Source of the DNA: CAZSSM01 sp964609385
GTDB taxonomy: Bacteria > Planctomycetota > Planctomycetia > Isosphaerales > Isosphaeraceae
Direction of reading: 5' to 3'
Assembly: GCA_964609385.1 (NCBI GenBank)
Contig: CAZSSM010000033.1
Location: forward strand, 5,038-69,037
DNA length: 64,000 bases
The first letter of the stretch is position 1. Every line of letters begins with the position of its first letter. Under the pieces are notes generated by a model. The model was not told where the DNA came from. It was given only the letters and a program-made list of their open reading frames with translations, and did no database searches. Both the position numbers and the translations under genes were made by a program. Shown here piece by piece: positions 56,901-64,000 of the stretch.

Positions 56901-58386
56901 CGGTGTCGACCTGGCCCTGGACGGTGACATTGAAACCGAGACCGCTGTGCAGGTCGCTGACGAACAGCGAGCCTTCAAATCCCTCACCATCATCGTCGGC
57001 AGGCGGCGCGGTGGGCGGGACGGTCAGGGTCGCACCCGCGTCGGGCAGACCCCCATCGCCGGTCGGTGCCAGCGGGAGGTTGTAGGAGAAGTAGCCGAAC
57101 TGGTCGAAGGCGGCGTCCTGGAGGCGCCGATAGTCGGAGAAGACCAGGCCGAAGCCTAGATCGGTATCGCCGTCGTCCGAGACATCGAACCCGAGCGCAT
57201 TATTGATATCGATAAATCCTTCGTCAGCGATACCACCATCGGCGTCGGGCACGTTGATGGGGGTGTCCATCGCTTCGAGATCGGGGTTGAACAGGAGATC
57301 TCCATTGGAGCCCTGAACACCGCTGAAGCCGGGGATGCCGGGCAGCCCCTGACCGGGCGCTGCGGGGATCCCGAAGTCGGTGAAGGTCGCGTAGACCGGC
57401 GAGAAGTAGTTGGGGTTGGCGGCGGTCAGTCCGGTCAAGGGTCCGAAGCTGAAGAAGGTGTCTTCCACACCGACAGGCAGGATTGGCGAGTCGATGGCTT
57501 GGCCAGGCGTGTAGGCGTTGGCATCGAAGAAGAAAGTGCGGAAGGTGTCGGAGAAGACGCCGTCCCCAGCGAAGAGCCCGCGGAGGAAGCTCTGCTGTTG
57601 GGTCGGAGTGATCAGGATGGCACTGGGCGCGTTGACGAAGGTCTCGGTGCCCCCGTCATCGACGAAGCTGGCGAAGGCGCCCAGGAACGACCCGTCGGGA
57701 CCAATCCGGTAGATCACGTTCTTCAGCGGATCGGTCTCATCGACACTGGAGACGAACATCGAGGGTCGCCCGTCGAAGTAACCTTCGACATCGAAGGCGA
57801 TGTCGTAGTTGTTGACTAGACCGGTCGAGGGGGCCAATCCGCCGGCGGCCGGGTTTTCGAGATTGGCCGCGTCGGTCAACGGGGCGGTGGTCCCGGCCTG
57901 GGCCGCAGCGATCTGAGGAATGACCGTGTTGAGGTCGAAGAAGATGTCTGAGTCGCCGGTGGCCGGGTTGACCCGGTAGATCACACCGGGCGCGTTGATC
58001 GCGCCGGGGTTGTCGCCTCCGCCACGACTGATGGCATAGACGACCTTCCCGAAGTCACCACCGGGACCGGCCTCGATCCGCACGATGTCCCCGCCGAAGT
58101 TCTCGGCTGGCGAGAGCAGGTTGACGCTGGTCACACCGGCCGAGCCGAACGGGTTGGCGAACCCCTCTTCGAACTCGATGTCGACGAAGCCGGCCGGAAT
58201 GCCGGTGATGGGCGGATCCAGGGCCGGGTCGGGGATCCCGGAAATGGTCACCTCGATGCTCGAAAATCCGAAGACGTCCACCGTCAGCAGTTGGCGTGGT
58301 TCCAACGGCGCGATGGCCTCGCAGTGATAGTTGCGGTTCTGACGTGGCTTCGGCCCGCGTGATTTCTGACGAGTCGGTCGGCTCAT
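53956..58386 (-). CDS. Secreted S8 subtilisin-like protein with LEPR-XLL N-terminus and EF-hand
   Basis: A 1,476-residue protein; ATG 58386 has AAGGAGGG upstream. The N-terminus is basic and has PLEPRQLLTVDVF, an exact LEPR-XLL motif. Residues about 35-620 are a large beta-rich region (VIYRVNPATGDSDIFFDLNT, ILRIAPDGQVFPFADGF, SLDFSADGSILYASDNDGIY), like a propeller placed before the protease. S8 motifs follow: Asp in VAVIDTGVDANTTGF (about 641), His in GHGTLIASVI (about 687) and Ser in GGTSLSSALVTGSIAI (about 955). A classical EF-hand loop DTNNNALITAEEL lies at about 1082-1095. The C-terminal 200 residues are low-complexity Ser/Gly/Pro/Asp. The catalytic triad is complete, so it is probably an active extracytoplasmic protease. 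Confidence 0.9.
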   Translation of the reverse strand: MSRPTRQKSRGPKPRQNRNYHCEAIAPLEPRQLLTVDVFGFSSIEVTISGIPDPALDPPITGIPAGFVDIEFEEGFANPFGSAGVTSVNLLSPAENFGGDIVRIEAGPGGDFGKVVYAISRGGGDNPGAINAPGVIYRVNPATGDSDIFFDLNTVIPQIAAAQAGTTAPLTDAANLENPAAGGLAPSTGLVNNYDIAFDVEGYFDGRPSMFVSSVDETDPLKNVIYRIGPDGSFLGAFASFVDDGGTETFVNAPSAILITPTQQQSFLRGLFAGDGVFSDTFRTFFFDANAYTPGQAIDSPILPVGVEDTFFSFGPLTGLTAANPNYFSPVYATFTDFGIPAAPGQGLPGIPGFSGVQGSNGDLLFNPDLEAMDTPINVPDADGGIADEGFIDINNALGFDVSDDGDTDLGFGLVFSDYRRLQDAAFDQFGYFSYNLPLAPTGDGGLPDAGATLTVPPTAPPADDDGEGFEGSLFVSDLHSGLGFNVTVQGQVDTDDDGNPVFGDVNVLVPLTSDGPLSIDLTGFIGLDDPEDNSLIIDYQPNGIDALGGTILRIAPDGQVFPFADGFNVSSLVGPDGFLSSSLSLDFSADGSILYASDNDGIYQFKTTTSLANSDTGSLIGLGDLRSLGVPYEGQDSAVAVIDTGVDANTTGFRGRVAEGRNIAFGGPGNDDLNPSDPGDVVPTGHGTLIASVITQMVPQATIQPVDVFVNRPGLPIPPSPLPGDTISSPTTSFQLFFEGLDFVADNPFVPDPIRPGQLDRVIAANIGFGTQNAPTVLDGGAPDPDGAVFATEGEFFREFPKISLAIKSQLRQFRNVGIAPVAPSGQFSDVDDFASGEFVGESIPALFNEVISVSGSFPSTFDLGPDSTPDDPFQGPVERTRGTHIVFDNGVTLAPELAPFNNDGFAIFVDRISPAVNRTTTTDFVAPVINIPVFNLRTAEAANDELLLREGGTSLSSALVTGSIAIVASAIDYWSELNVEGSTVDPYLTQPVGVNSLNFGVGELRDLSVYANPDSIYGILQWTAVPAPDDPRFQSAFEAPLLIGLGTPRDFARVDVGNAIAAIEGQIALQFLIERDMLSVIDTNNNALITAEELQSFVDSAESRGLAEEGAMARLLGGNDRPFDEPTPTGTLETPDDPDVLQRRFNFFDFVADGQLNGVVSITQYETLVHNLLPLPDQFVVTDRQRASANGFLVDPDANRPWTDLHRLLPQYVFAPIPPSIIEQFRNVDPRRFQFGLGEGEDPLAINPDFDLFSTDPRVMQARQRALATQIQDTDPVDQTGSDRVADNDPAANTNDPGAPVDTATNPDNSGGSSNNGGTSPLSPLVSDDSGVDPTSPLGQLLGLMSGPPTSSTTDPGSPVTAGEVGDPVALDNSGSGSNQSTSEGSSNGNGTAGSPSASSQQVPQDTTDPQFTRNELYRQVLERRESRRDVAEDIIRNKPVYNVENPSVVDEFLEDTYDTIKDTVEDIGDFFGL

Positions 58387-58590
58387 CCCCTACCCTCCTT
58401 CGCTGGGCTCATCCGTCCTGGATCGAGGCCGAGTCCCTCGGCTAGACCGAGTATCGGTCACCACTCCAAGCCGGGCTGACGGAAAAACGCCTTGGATCGG
58501 GACAGGGCCGATCTCCCGCGCGGCCCGAACAAGACTCATGACCTACCCATCGGTCCGAAACCAATCGCTTCATCAGCCAAACCCAAAGAA

Positions 58591-58612
58591 CCGGTCGGAT
58601 CGCCCCGACCGG
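58591..58612. terminator. Second hairpin downstream of the DUF3467 gene
   Basis: A perfect 8-bp stem CCGGTCGG/CCGACCGG with a 6-base loop. There is no T tract, so it could be a backup terminator or a regulatory structure in the leader of the S8 gene. Confidence 0.35.
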
Positions 58613-58672
58613 CCCTCGTCTTGAACCGTGCCCTGAGTACTCGAGGACTTGCCGCTCGACTCGGCGCGCACG

Positions 58673-58709
58673 AAAAAACCCGAGGGCGGGACCAATCCCG
58701 GCCTCGGGT
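58673..58709 (-). terminator. Intrinsic terminator of the DUF3467 gene
   Basis: On the - strand, ACCCGAGG (58709-58702) pairs with CCTCGGGT (58685-58678), with an inner CCC/GGG pairing, and six U residues follow. It begins about 105 bases after the stop codon. It is a classical rho-independent terminator. Confidence 0.8.
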
Positions 58710-58815
58710 CAACAGAGCACGCATGAATCTGAGGTGGAGTGAATGGGATGAGCCGTAAAGCGATTCATCACCACCAGCAGGGTCTTCGAGAAAGCGCCTC
58801 GTGGACGAGGACCGC

Positions 58816-59181
58816 TCAGGTGGCCAGTTGTGGCCCCTGCGGCCCACTGGTGGGCTGCTGCGTGACGGTGGCACGGCGGCGGACGTCCAGCTCGACCGAG
58901 CCGAACATGCCCTCATGACGCTGGATGGTCGCGTTGAGGGCCACCAACAGACGCTTGGCGGTGTAGAAGTTCATGACCAGGCGCTGATTGGCCTTGATCT
59001 GCTGCTGGGTGGTGGCGAACGGCTGCGGATTGAGGCCGAAGTCCAGGATCACCTCTTCGGGGGTGGCGGTGACGCGGCAGAAGTTCGAGTACGACGGCAC
59101 CGTGCTGGAGTCGTCGATCACCACCTGAGGCTGACTGACCTGAGCCTGCGGCGTCTCTTCGGGGGTGGGCTTGTCGGTCAT
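58816..59181 (-). CDS. DUF3467 family protein
   Basis: A 121-residue protein from ATG 59181, starting MTDKPTPEETPQAQVSQPQV. The core SYSNFCRVTATPEEVILDFG, then LVMNFYTAKRLLVALNATIQ and RHEGMFGSVELDVRRR, is the DUF3467 signature (N-terminal SNFxRVxxTPEEVxLDFG, then TAKRLLxAL and a helix ending near E-x-D). The family occurs widely in bacteria and archaea and its molecular function is not established. The frame continues upstream by 20 codons, but family similarity starts after the chosen Met. A clear intrinsic terminator follows, so it is probably a single-gene transcript. Confidence 0.88.
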   Translation of the reverse strand: MTDKPTPEETPQAQVSQPQVVIDDSSTVPSYSNFCRVTATPEEVILDFGLNPQPFATTQQQIKANQRLVMNFYTAKRLLVALNATIQRHEGMFGSVELDVRRRATVTQQPTSGPQGPQLAT

Positions 59182-59764
59182 GCGTTGGCATTCCGTTTGG
59201 GAAGATTGAAGGGTGTTCGCGTGAGCTGTCCGAGAAGGCAAGTCACGGGCGAGGCCGCACGTTTAACGGTTTCGGAATCGGGCGGAAGGCCCCGCGAGTA
59301 CCGCGCCGCTCCATCCTTGGGAGGCGCAACGATGGGTCGGCCTGTTCATGGGAGACGGCTCCGACAGGATACCGGGTCCCGACAGCCTCACAGCCTCTTT
59401 GTGGGAAACCATTGCCTCGAGGACGTCCCTTAGTCTGACGACCGGCCGGATCGGGATCAAGGGCGAGTTGCTGACGAGGCGAACCCGCCGATCGCCGCAT
59501 CGAGCCGGGGAGTCGGTCCCGATGGCTCAGGTCGATCGGTGATGACTCGAGATCATGGCAGATCGGAAGGTCGATCCGATGACAATCCCTTGCTCAGGAC
59601 ACGCCTCCGGCACCACTGCGATGCCGAACCGAACCTGCAATGCGCCCGAGAAGTCGACGGGATTCAACGAGCGAGCATCGTCACATGCGGGTATTGTTTG
59701 GATTCATCGTCCCGATCCAATGCTGCCCCGGTCTTGAATCGAGTCTCCGGCGACAGGAATACTC
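59182..59764. other. Intergenic region between DUF3467 and YhcG-like genes (divergent)
   Basis: About 580 bases with no supported gene. It should contain both divergent promoters. No hairpin or repeat stood out. Confidence 0.45.
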
Positions 59765-60850
59765 ATGGCCAAGAAGCCAACTACCCCCGAAGGACAACCA
59801 GCCGTCCTACCGCTCGACCCGATCGCCACCCAGCGACTGGTCGAGGATCTCAACGGTCTCATCCAGACCACGCGAGCCGGAGTGGCCCAGGCCGTCCATT
59901 CGGCCCAGGTGATCCTGTACTGGGATCTGGGACGCCGCTTGAACGATGACGTGCTTCAGCAGCGACGAGCCGAATACGGCAAGCAGATCGTGCGGACGGT
60001 TGCCGAGAGCCTCACCACTGAGTTTGGACGGGGGTTCACCGAGAAGAACCTTCGGCACATGATTCGGTTCGTCGAGCGGTTTCCCGTCCGCGAAATTGTC
60101 TACGTACTGAGTAGACAATTGGGCTGGACCTATTTCCGGCAAATCATCTACATCGATGATCCGCTCAAGCGAAAGTTCTATGCCGAGATGTGCCGGTTAG
60201 AGCGATGGAGTACACGAACGCTCCAGCAGAAAATCTCAGGCCTTTTCTACGAGCGCATTGCCATTTCGCGCAAACCCGCGGAACTGGCCGAACGTGAGTT
60301 GGCTAACCTCCGCGAGGAGGATCGACTCTCGCCCGATCTGGTCTTTCGCGATCCATACATGCTGGATTTTTTGAGGCTCAACGACTCCTTCGACGAACGC
60401 GATCTGGAGACCGCCATCCTTCGTGATCTGGAGTCGTTCCTTCTCGAATTGGGGACGGGCTTCAGCTTCGTGGCACGTCAGAAGCGGATCAGCGTTGACC
60501 ACCACGACTATTATCTCGACCTCCTCTTCTTCCATCGTAAGCTTCGACGCCTAATCGCCGTGGAACTCAAGATGGGCACGTTCCAGGCCGCCGACAAAGG
60601 ACAGATGGAACTCTATCTCCGATGGCTGGAGAAATACGAGCACGAGCCCAGTGAGGAGGCTCCGTTGGGCTTGATCCTCTGTACCGACAAATCGGACGAG
60701 CATGTGGAACTGCTGCAATTGGACCAGAGTGGCATCCGAGTCGCCACATATCTCACAGAATTGCCACCTCTGAGTCTGTTGAAACAGAAGTTGCACGAGG
60801 CGATCACTCGAGCTCAAGTTCGATTGGCCGAGGACCAGGCCGAATTGTGA
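59765..60850 (+). CDS. YhcG/DUF1016 PD-(D/E)XK nuclease-domain protein
   Basis: A 361-residue protein with CAGGAAT upstream of ATG 59765. The N-terminal half is the DUF1016 helical domain: ARRAYxx-type helix replaced by VHSAQVILYWDLGRRLNDDV, then GRGFTEKNLRHMIRFVERFP and LSRQLGWTYFRQIIYIDDPL. The C-terminal half is a PD-(D/E)XK nuclease: DPYMLDFLRLNDSFDERDLE, ELGTGFSFVARQKRISVDHH and DYYLDLLFFHRKLRRLIAVE with Asp and Glu-x-Lys in the expected positions (D..., then IAVELKMG). The family is linked to recombination and DNA repair or host-defence contexts and is often near restriction or toxin genes. Here it is alone. Length matches the family (about 340-370). It converges on waaA with 38 bases between. 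Confidence 0.92.
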   Translation: MAKKPTTPEGQPAVLPLDPIATQRLVEDLNGLIQTTRAGVAQAVHSAQVILYWDLGRRLNDDVLQQRRAEYGKQIVRTVAESLTTEFGRGFTEKNLRHMIRFVERFPVREIVYVLSRQLGWTYFRQIIYIDDPLKRKFYAEMCRLERWSTRTLQQKISGLFYERIAISRKPAELAERELANLREEDRLSPDLVFRDPYMLDFLRLNDSFDERDLETAILRDLESFLLELGTGFSFVARQKRISVDHHDYYLDLLFFHRKLRRLIAVELKMGTFQAADKGQMELYLRWLEKYEHEPSEEAPLGLILCTDKSDEHVELLQLDQSGIRVATYLTELPPLSLLKQKLHEAITRAQVRLAEDQAEL

Positions 60851-60888
60851 TCCCGGCCCCCCAGGAGAGCCACGACGCGTCCCGGCGA

Positions 60889-62193
60889 TCAGCCGACCAA
60901 TGAGTCGAGCACGTTAAGGGTTTTCCGGGTCGCCCCGCGTTGCTGGAGCACCAGCCGACGCGCCCGATGGCCCCGCTCTCGATTTCCTTGAGGATCGCGG
61001 ACCGCCTCGACGACCGCTGCGATCAGGTCGTTCGGATCGACCACACGTTGAGCGGCCCCGCCGGCCAGTAAGAGATCCACCGCGCTCCGGAAGTTCGATG
61101 TGTGCGGCCCAAAGAGCACCGAGGCCCCATAAGCCGCTGGCTCCATCATGTTTTGACCCCCGCGTCCCGGGAACAGGCTCCCGCCCACGAATGCCAGGTC
61201 GGCCAACCCCCAGACCGCCCCCAGTTCGCCGACGCTGTCGACTAAGATCACCGAATCCGGATCCGACCCCCCTTCCCCACTTGGATCCGTCCCCGACCCT
61301 GCCTTGGACCGTCGCCAAGGCCGCGCCCCCCAGCGCTCCAAGCTCGAGGCGACCGCATCGAACCGCTCGGGGTGACGCGGCACAATGATCAGGCGGAGCC
61401 GCTTCCCTTCGGGCAGCGCGCGGGCTCGTTCATACGCCCGCCAAGCGGCCTCCTCCTCGCCGGCCATCGTGCTGCCGGCCACGAAAACCAGGCTGGTCGG
61501 ATCGAGAGCGAACAGGCGACGCAACCGCGTCGTCGACGCGTTGTCGCGATCCGACTCGAGGCCGTCGTACTTGACGGAGCCGGTGACGATTAGCCGATCA
61601 TCGGCGATCCCCAAGTCGGCGAAGCGCTCGGCGTCGTCGGATGACTGGGCGGCGACGCGATCCAGGCCACGGAATGTCGGGCCGAGCGGTCCTCGGAGGG
61701 CACGATAGCCGCGATGGCTTCGGAGGCTCAGACGCGCGTTGATCAAGGCTACCCGCCCCCCTCGGCGCCGAACTTCGGCGATCAGATTGGGCCACAGTTC
61801 CAACTCGACCAATGCCAGCACCGTCGGCCTGATCCGAGCGACGGCATGGCGAACAGCCCAGCTCAGGTCCAGGGGAGCGAAGAAGACCGGCAACTCGGGA
61901 AAGGTCCGACGCGCCAAGTCGAACCCGGTGGCCGTCGTCGTCGAGAGGACTAGGTCGACCTCGGGTCGCTGGCGTCGGAGGGCCTCGACGACCGGGCGGA
62001 GCGCCAAGACCTCGCCGACGCTGACGGCGTGGAACCAGATCCGAGGCTGACCTTCGGATCGATGCGGGGCTCGGCCAAGCAGCTTCGCTCCCCAGCCCCG
62101 GCGATACTTGCCCTGACGCCAGGCCCGATAGGCCAGCCAAGGCGAACAAATGATCAATAAATTCACATAAACCGCATCGAGCAGCACGGACAT
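60889..62193 (-). CDS. waaA: 3-deoxy-D-manno-octulosonic-acid (Kdo) transferase
   Basis: A 434-residue GT30 glycosyltransferase that transfers Kdo from CMP-Kdo to lipid A precursor at the inner membrane. It has an N-terminal membrane anchor (LLDAVYVNLLIICSPWLAYR). Family motifs: RIWFHAVSVGEVLALRPVVE (catalytic Glu region), STTTATGFDLARRTFPELP, PTVLALVELELWPNLIAEVR, LINARLSLRSHRGYRAL and SVKYD. The C-terminal donor site contains DLAFVGGSLFPGRGGQNMME. The gene is evidence for LPS and a Gram-negative-type outer membrane. Between the GT domains lies a charged, Gly/Ser-rich insertion (RRSKAGSGTDPSGEGGSDPD) not typical of the enterobacterial enzyme. It is 106 bases after secA on the same strand, possibly an operon. 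Confidence 0.95.
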   Translation of the reverse strand: MSVLLDAVYVNLLIICSPWLAYRAWRQGKYRRGWGAKLLGRAPHRSEGQPRIWFHAVSVGEVLALRPVVEALRRQRPEVDLVLSTTTATGFDLARRTFPELPVFFAPLDLSWAVRHAVARIRPTVLALVELELWPNLIAEVRRRGGRVALINARLSLRSHRGYRALRGPLGPTFRGLDRVAAQSSDDAERFADLGIADDRLIVTGSVKYDGLESDRDNASTTRLRRLFALDPTSLVFVAGSTMAGEEEAAWRAYERARALPEGKRLRLIIVPRHPERFDAVASSLERWGARPWRRSKAGSGTDPSGEGGSDPDSVILVDSVGELGAVWGLADLAFVGGSLFPGRGGQNMMEPAAYGASVLFGPHTSNFRSAVDLLLAGGAAQRVVDPNDLIAAVVEAVRDPQGNRERGHRARRLVLQQRGATRKTLNVLDSLVG

Positions 62194-62299
62194 CCGGGCA
62201 TCCTTTCCCGAGAGAGTCCACGAGACGTCGAACGAGCGTTCGGGGATGAGGCGAACCCCCTCTCGGGGCTCCGTGTGGGGCTCCCCGATCGAGGCTCAC

Positions 62300-64000
62300 T
62301 CAGGCCATTTGACCCTTACGCATGCAACAGGCCTTGTACTTGCGTCCTGAACCACACGGACAGGGATCGTTACGACCGACCTTGCGGCCGAGGTTGCGGA
62401 CCGGCTCGACCTTGGTCTCGCCCTTGCCCTGGCTCGCGGCGATGGCCGCCTCCTGGCGTTGGCTGACATTGTCGCTGCCGGAGACCTCGATGGCCGAGCT
62501 GGCTTCTTGATGCACCGTCTTGGCCTTGTCCAATCGCGCTGAGAGCGAGCTGAGGAAGTCGGGATCGCTCTGCTCGATCCGGAAGATCAGGTCGGTCACG
62601 CGGTCCGAGACGCTCTGCCACATGCTCTCGAACTGGCGCATCCCTTCGCGCTTGTATTCGATCTTGGGGTCGACCTGAGCGTAGCCGCGGAGCCCGACCG
62701 AGGACTTGAGGTAGTCCATCGTCCGGAGGTGTTCCATCCAAGCGGAGTCGAGGATCTGCAGCAGCAGGATCTTCTCGGTCTCAGCCATCTCGGGCCGGAA
62801 CTTGGTGTCGAACGCCTGGTAGACTCGGTTGGAAAAGGCCTCCGGGTCGAGCGTGGCCAACTCGTCGGGGTCGAACGCGACGTCCAATTCGGCCTGGGCG
62901 TAGTCGACCAACTCTTGGATCGCGTCGCGGTCCGGACCGATCAGGGCGTCGACCTGACCGCGTCCGCCGGTCAGTTGACGGGCCGGGTAGACGTCCTCGA
63001 GCCGCTCTTCCAATCCTTCGGCGACCTCCGCACCCTTGTAGTGGTTGCGTGCCTCCTCGAGCAGGTAGGCCTCCATCTCGGGACGGAGCATGTTGCGGAG
63101 CCGAGAGCGATCGACCTCGATCTGGAGGCGTCGATCGGCCCAATCGGCCAGGCCGTCGCGATCAAGCACCGCGTTGGGACTGGAGCGCGACTTCTCGCGG
63201 AGGAACCGGGTCACTCCGATCCGCGCCGGGAACTCTGCCTCCTTCCGAACATAGAGATCGCGGACCTGCTCCTTGAGCTGATCGATGATCTCGTCAGTGT
63301 TGAGCGACTCCCAGGTCGTGGGGTCGATGACCAGGCCGAACTTGCGATAGGCCCAGCCAGCGAGCGAACGGCGGCCCCAATCCTCCTGGAGGAAGACGGC
63401 GGCCGGCTCCAGATCGACCTTGGCGACGAACTCCTGACCGAGCTTGAAGAGCATCGCCTCCAGGCTCGAGCGGTCCAAGCCCGGGCTGTTCGGATCGCCC
63501 GCACCTTTGTCGAAGCTGCGGAGCGACTTCTCCTTCAGGTTGGTCAGGCCGAAGCGTCGGCTGGCCCAGTTGGTCAAGGCCTGCCAGTTCCATTCGCTGG
63601 ACTCGGCATCGGCCGGCAGGTTCTCGTCGACGGCTTCGCGGATCTGATCCTCGATTTGTCGGAGCGCCTCATCGCGAGCCAGGTCGCGGGCTTGTTCGAA
63701 GTCGGTGACGCCTCGGAAGGTCCGAGGCTCGAACTCGACACCCAAGGCCTTACCGGTCAGCTCGGCGAAGCTGGACGGTCCGTACTGTTCGTCCAGGAGG
63801 ACCTGGCCGGCGCGATCGATCTGGTCGTCGATCATCTCCAGGAGCGTCTCTTTGGTCGAGTTGCCCTCCAGGATTCCTTGGCGGAACGAGTAGACCCGCT
63901 TGCGCTGCTCGTCCATGACTTCGTCGTATTCGAGCAGATTCTTGCGGACCTCGAAGTTGCGTTCCTCGACCTTCTTCTGGGCCCCCTCGATCCGTCGGGT
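62300..64000 (-). CDS. secA: Protein translocase subunit SecA (C-terminal part, 5' end outside window)
   Basis: The last 566 residues of SecA, open at the right edge. It starts in the helical domain (EERNFEVRKNLLEYDEVMDE, QRKRVYSFRQGILEG), the conserved stretch just after the second nucleotide-binding domain. The helical wing and scaffold follow, with LLQILDSAWMEHLRTMDYLK, then SSVGLRGYAQVDPKIEYKRE, a family hallmark. The end is the zinc-binding SEC-C motif CPCGSGRKYKACC, which contacts SecB and ribosomes. SecA is the ATPase that drives preproteins through SecYEG; the many LEPR-type secreted proteins here would use it. A long Glu/Asp-rich helical insert before the motif (residues about 110-350 of the visible part) is larger than in E. 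coli SecA. Confidence 0.97.
   Translation of the reverse strand, partial: TRRIEGAQKKVEERNFEVRKNLLEYDEVMDEQRKRVYSFRQGILEGNSTKETLLEMIDDQIDRAGQVLLDEQYGPSSFAELTGKALGVEFEPRTFRGVTDFEQARDLARDEALRQIEDQIREAVDENLPADAESSEWNWQALTNWASRRFGLTNLKEKSLRSFDKGAGDPNSPGLDRSSLEAMLFKLGQEFVAKVDLEPAAVFLQEDWGRRSLAGWAYRKFGLVIDPTTWESLNTDEIIDQLKEQVRDLYVRKEAEFPARIGVTRFLREKSRSSPNAVLDRDGLADWADRRLQIEVDRSRLRNMLRPEMEAYLLEEARNHYKGAEVAEGLEERLEDVYPARQLTGGRGQVDALIGPDRDAIQELVDYAQAELDVAFDPDELATLDPEAFSNRVYQAFDTKFRPEMAETEKILLLQILDSAWMEHLRTMDYLKSSVGLRGYAQVDPKIEYKREGMRQFESMWQSVSDRVTDLIFRIEQSDPDFLSSLSARLDKAKTVHQEASSAIEVSGSDNVSQRQEAAIAASQGKGETKVEPVRNLGRKVGRNDPCPCGSGRKYKACCMRKGQMA

Larger units (their letters stand above)
58387..58815. other. 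Intergenic region between DUF3467 gene and the S8 protein gene, with two hairpins
   Basis: No gene was recognised. It holds the DUF3467 terminator (58678-58709), a second hairpin CCGGTCGG-ATCGCC-CCGACCGG (58591-58612) and the promoter region of the S8 gene. Confidence 0.5.

Noticed and set aside
62220..62290. Short palindrome CGAACG-AG-CGTTCG and repeated GGAGCCCC words between secA and waaA
   Set aside because: The stem is short with a 2-base loop and no T tract, so it is not supported as a terminator.

Overview
The window looks like chromosomal DNA of a planctomycete, probably of the Isosphaera/Singulisphaera/Tautonia type. The coding DNA is GC-rich. There are three operons pairing an ECF sigma factor with a Ser/Thr kinase. 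Five large secreted proteins begin with the planctomycete LEPR-XLL type N-terminal motif. There is also a DUF3467 protein, and waaA implies a Kdo-containing lipopolysaccharide. The species assignment is an inference; no rRNA or tRNA gene was seen to confirm it.

Left part (1-20.3 kb): a truncated YceH-family gene, an ECF sigma factor/Ser-Thr kinase/matrixin-like secreted protein set on the + strand, a subtilisin-like secreted protease on the - strand, the gatC-gatA-gatB amidotransferase operon (-), glmU (+), an unrecognised membrane protein with an alpha/beta-hydrolase-like core, and a tandem pair of paralogous lipoproteins.

Central part (20.3-32 kb): nine - strand genes in a row. In transcription order they are a glycogen-debranching enzyme (GlgX), an AGE-epimerase/STAS fusion, a DJ-1/PfpI protein, a ThDP-dependent decarboxylase-like enzyme, an ABM/NTF2-like fusion, an iron-containing alcohol dehydrogenase, a small ABM monooxygenase, a glyoxalase/VOC protein and a second DJ-1/PfpI protein. 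A TMEM175-family channel lies just upstream. This set is the best candidate here for an undescribed system. Its content suggests mobilisation of storage glucan coupled to 2-oxo-acid, aldehyde and reactive-carbonyl handling under stress-type (STAS) control.

Right-central part (32-46 kb): a secreted haem peroxidase with RTX repeats, broken by two frameshifts, ends in a tandem array of 16-residue repeats that I do not recognise. An AT-rich gene-poor stretch follows, then two more ECF sigma/kinase-TPR operons. The second of these kinases carries an N-terminal zinc-binding anti-sigma-like module.

Right part (46-64 kb): a 2,419-residue LEPR protein with long RTX repeat blocks converges on a 1,476-residue LEPR subtilisin-like protein with an EF-hand, with a near-perfect GC hairpin between them. 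Then come a DUF3467 gene with its own intrinsic terminator, a stand-alone YhcG/DUF1016 PD-(D/E)XK nuclease, waaA, and the C-terminal part of secA running off the right edge. No CRISPR array, insertion sequence, rRNA or tRNA was found.
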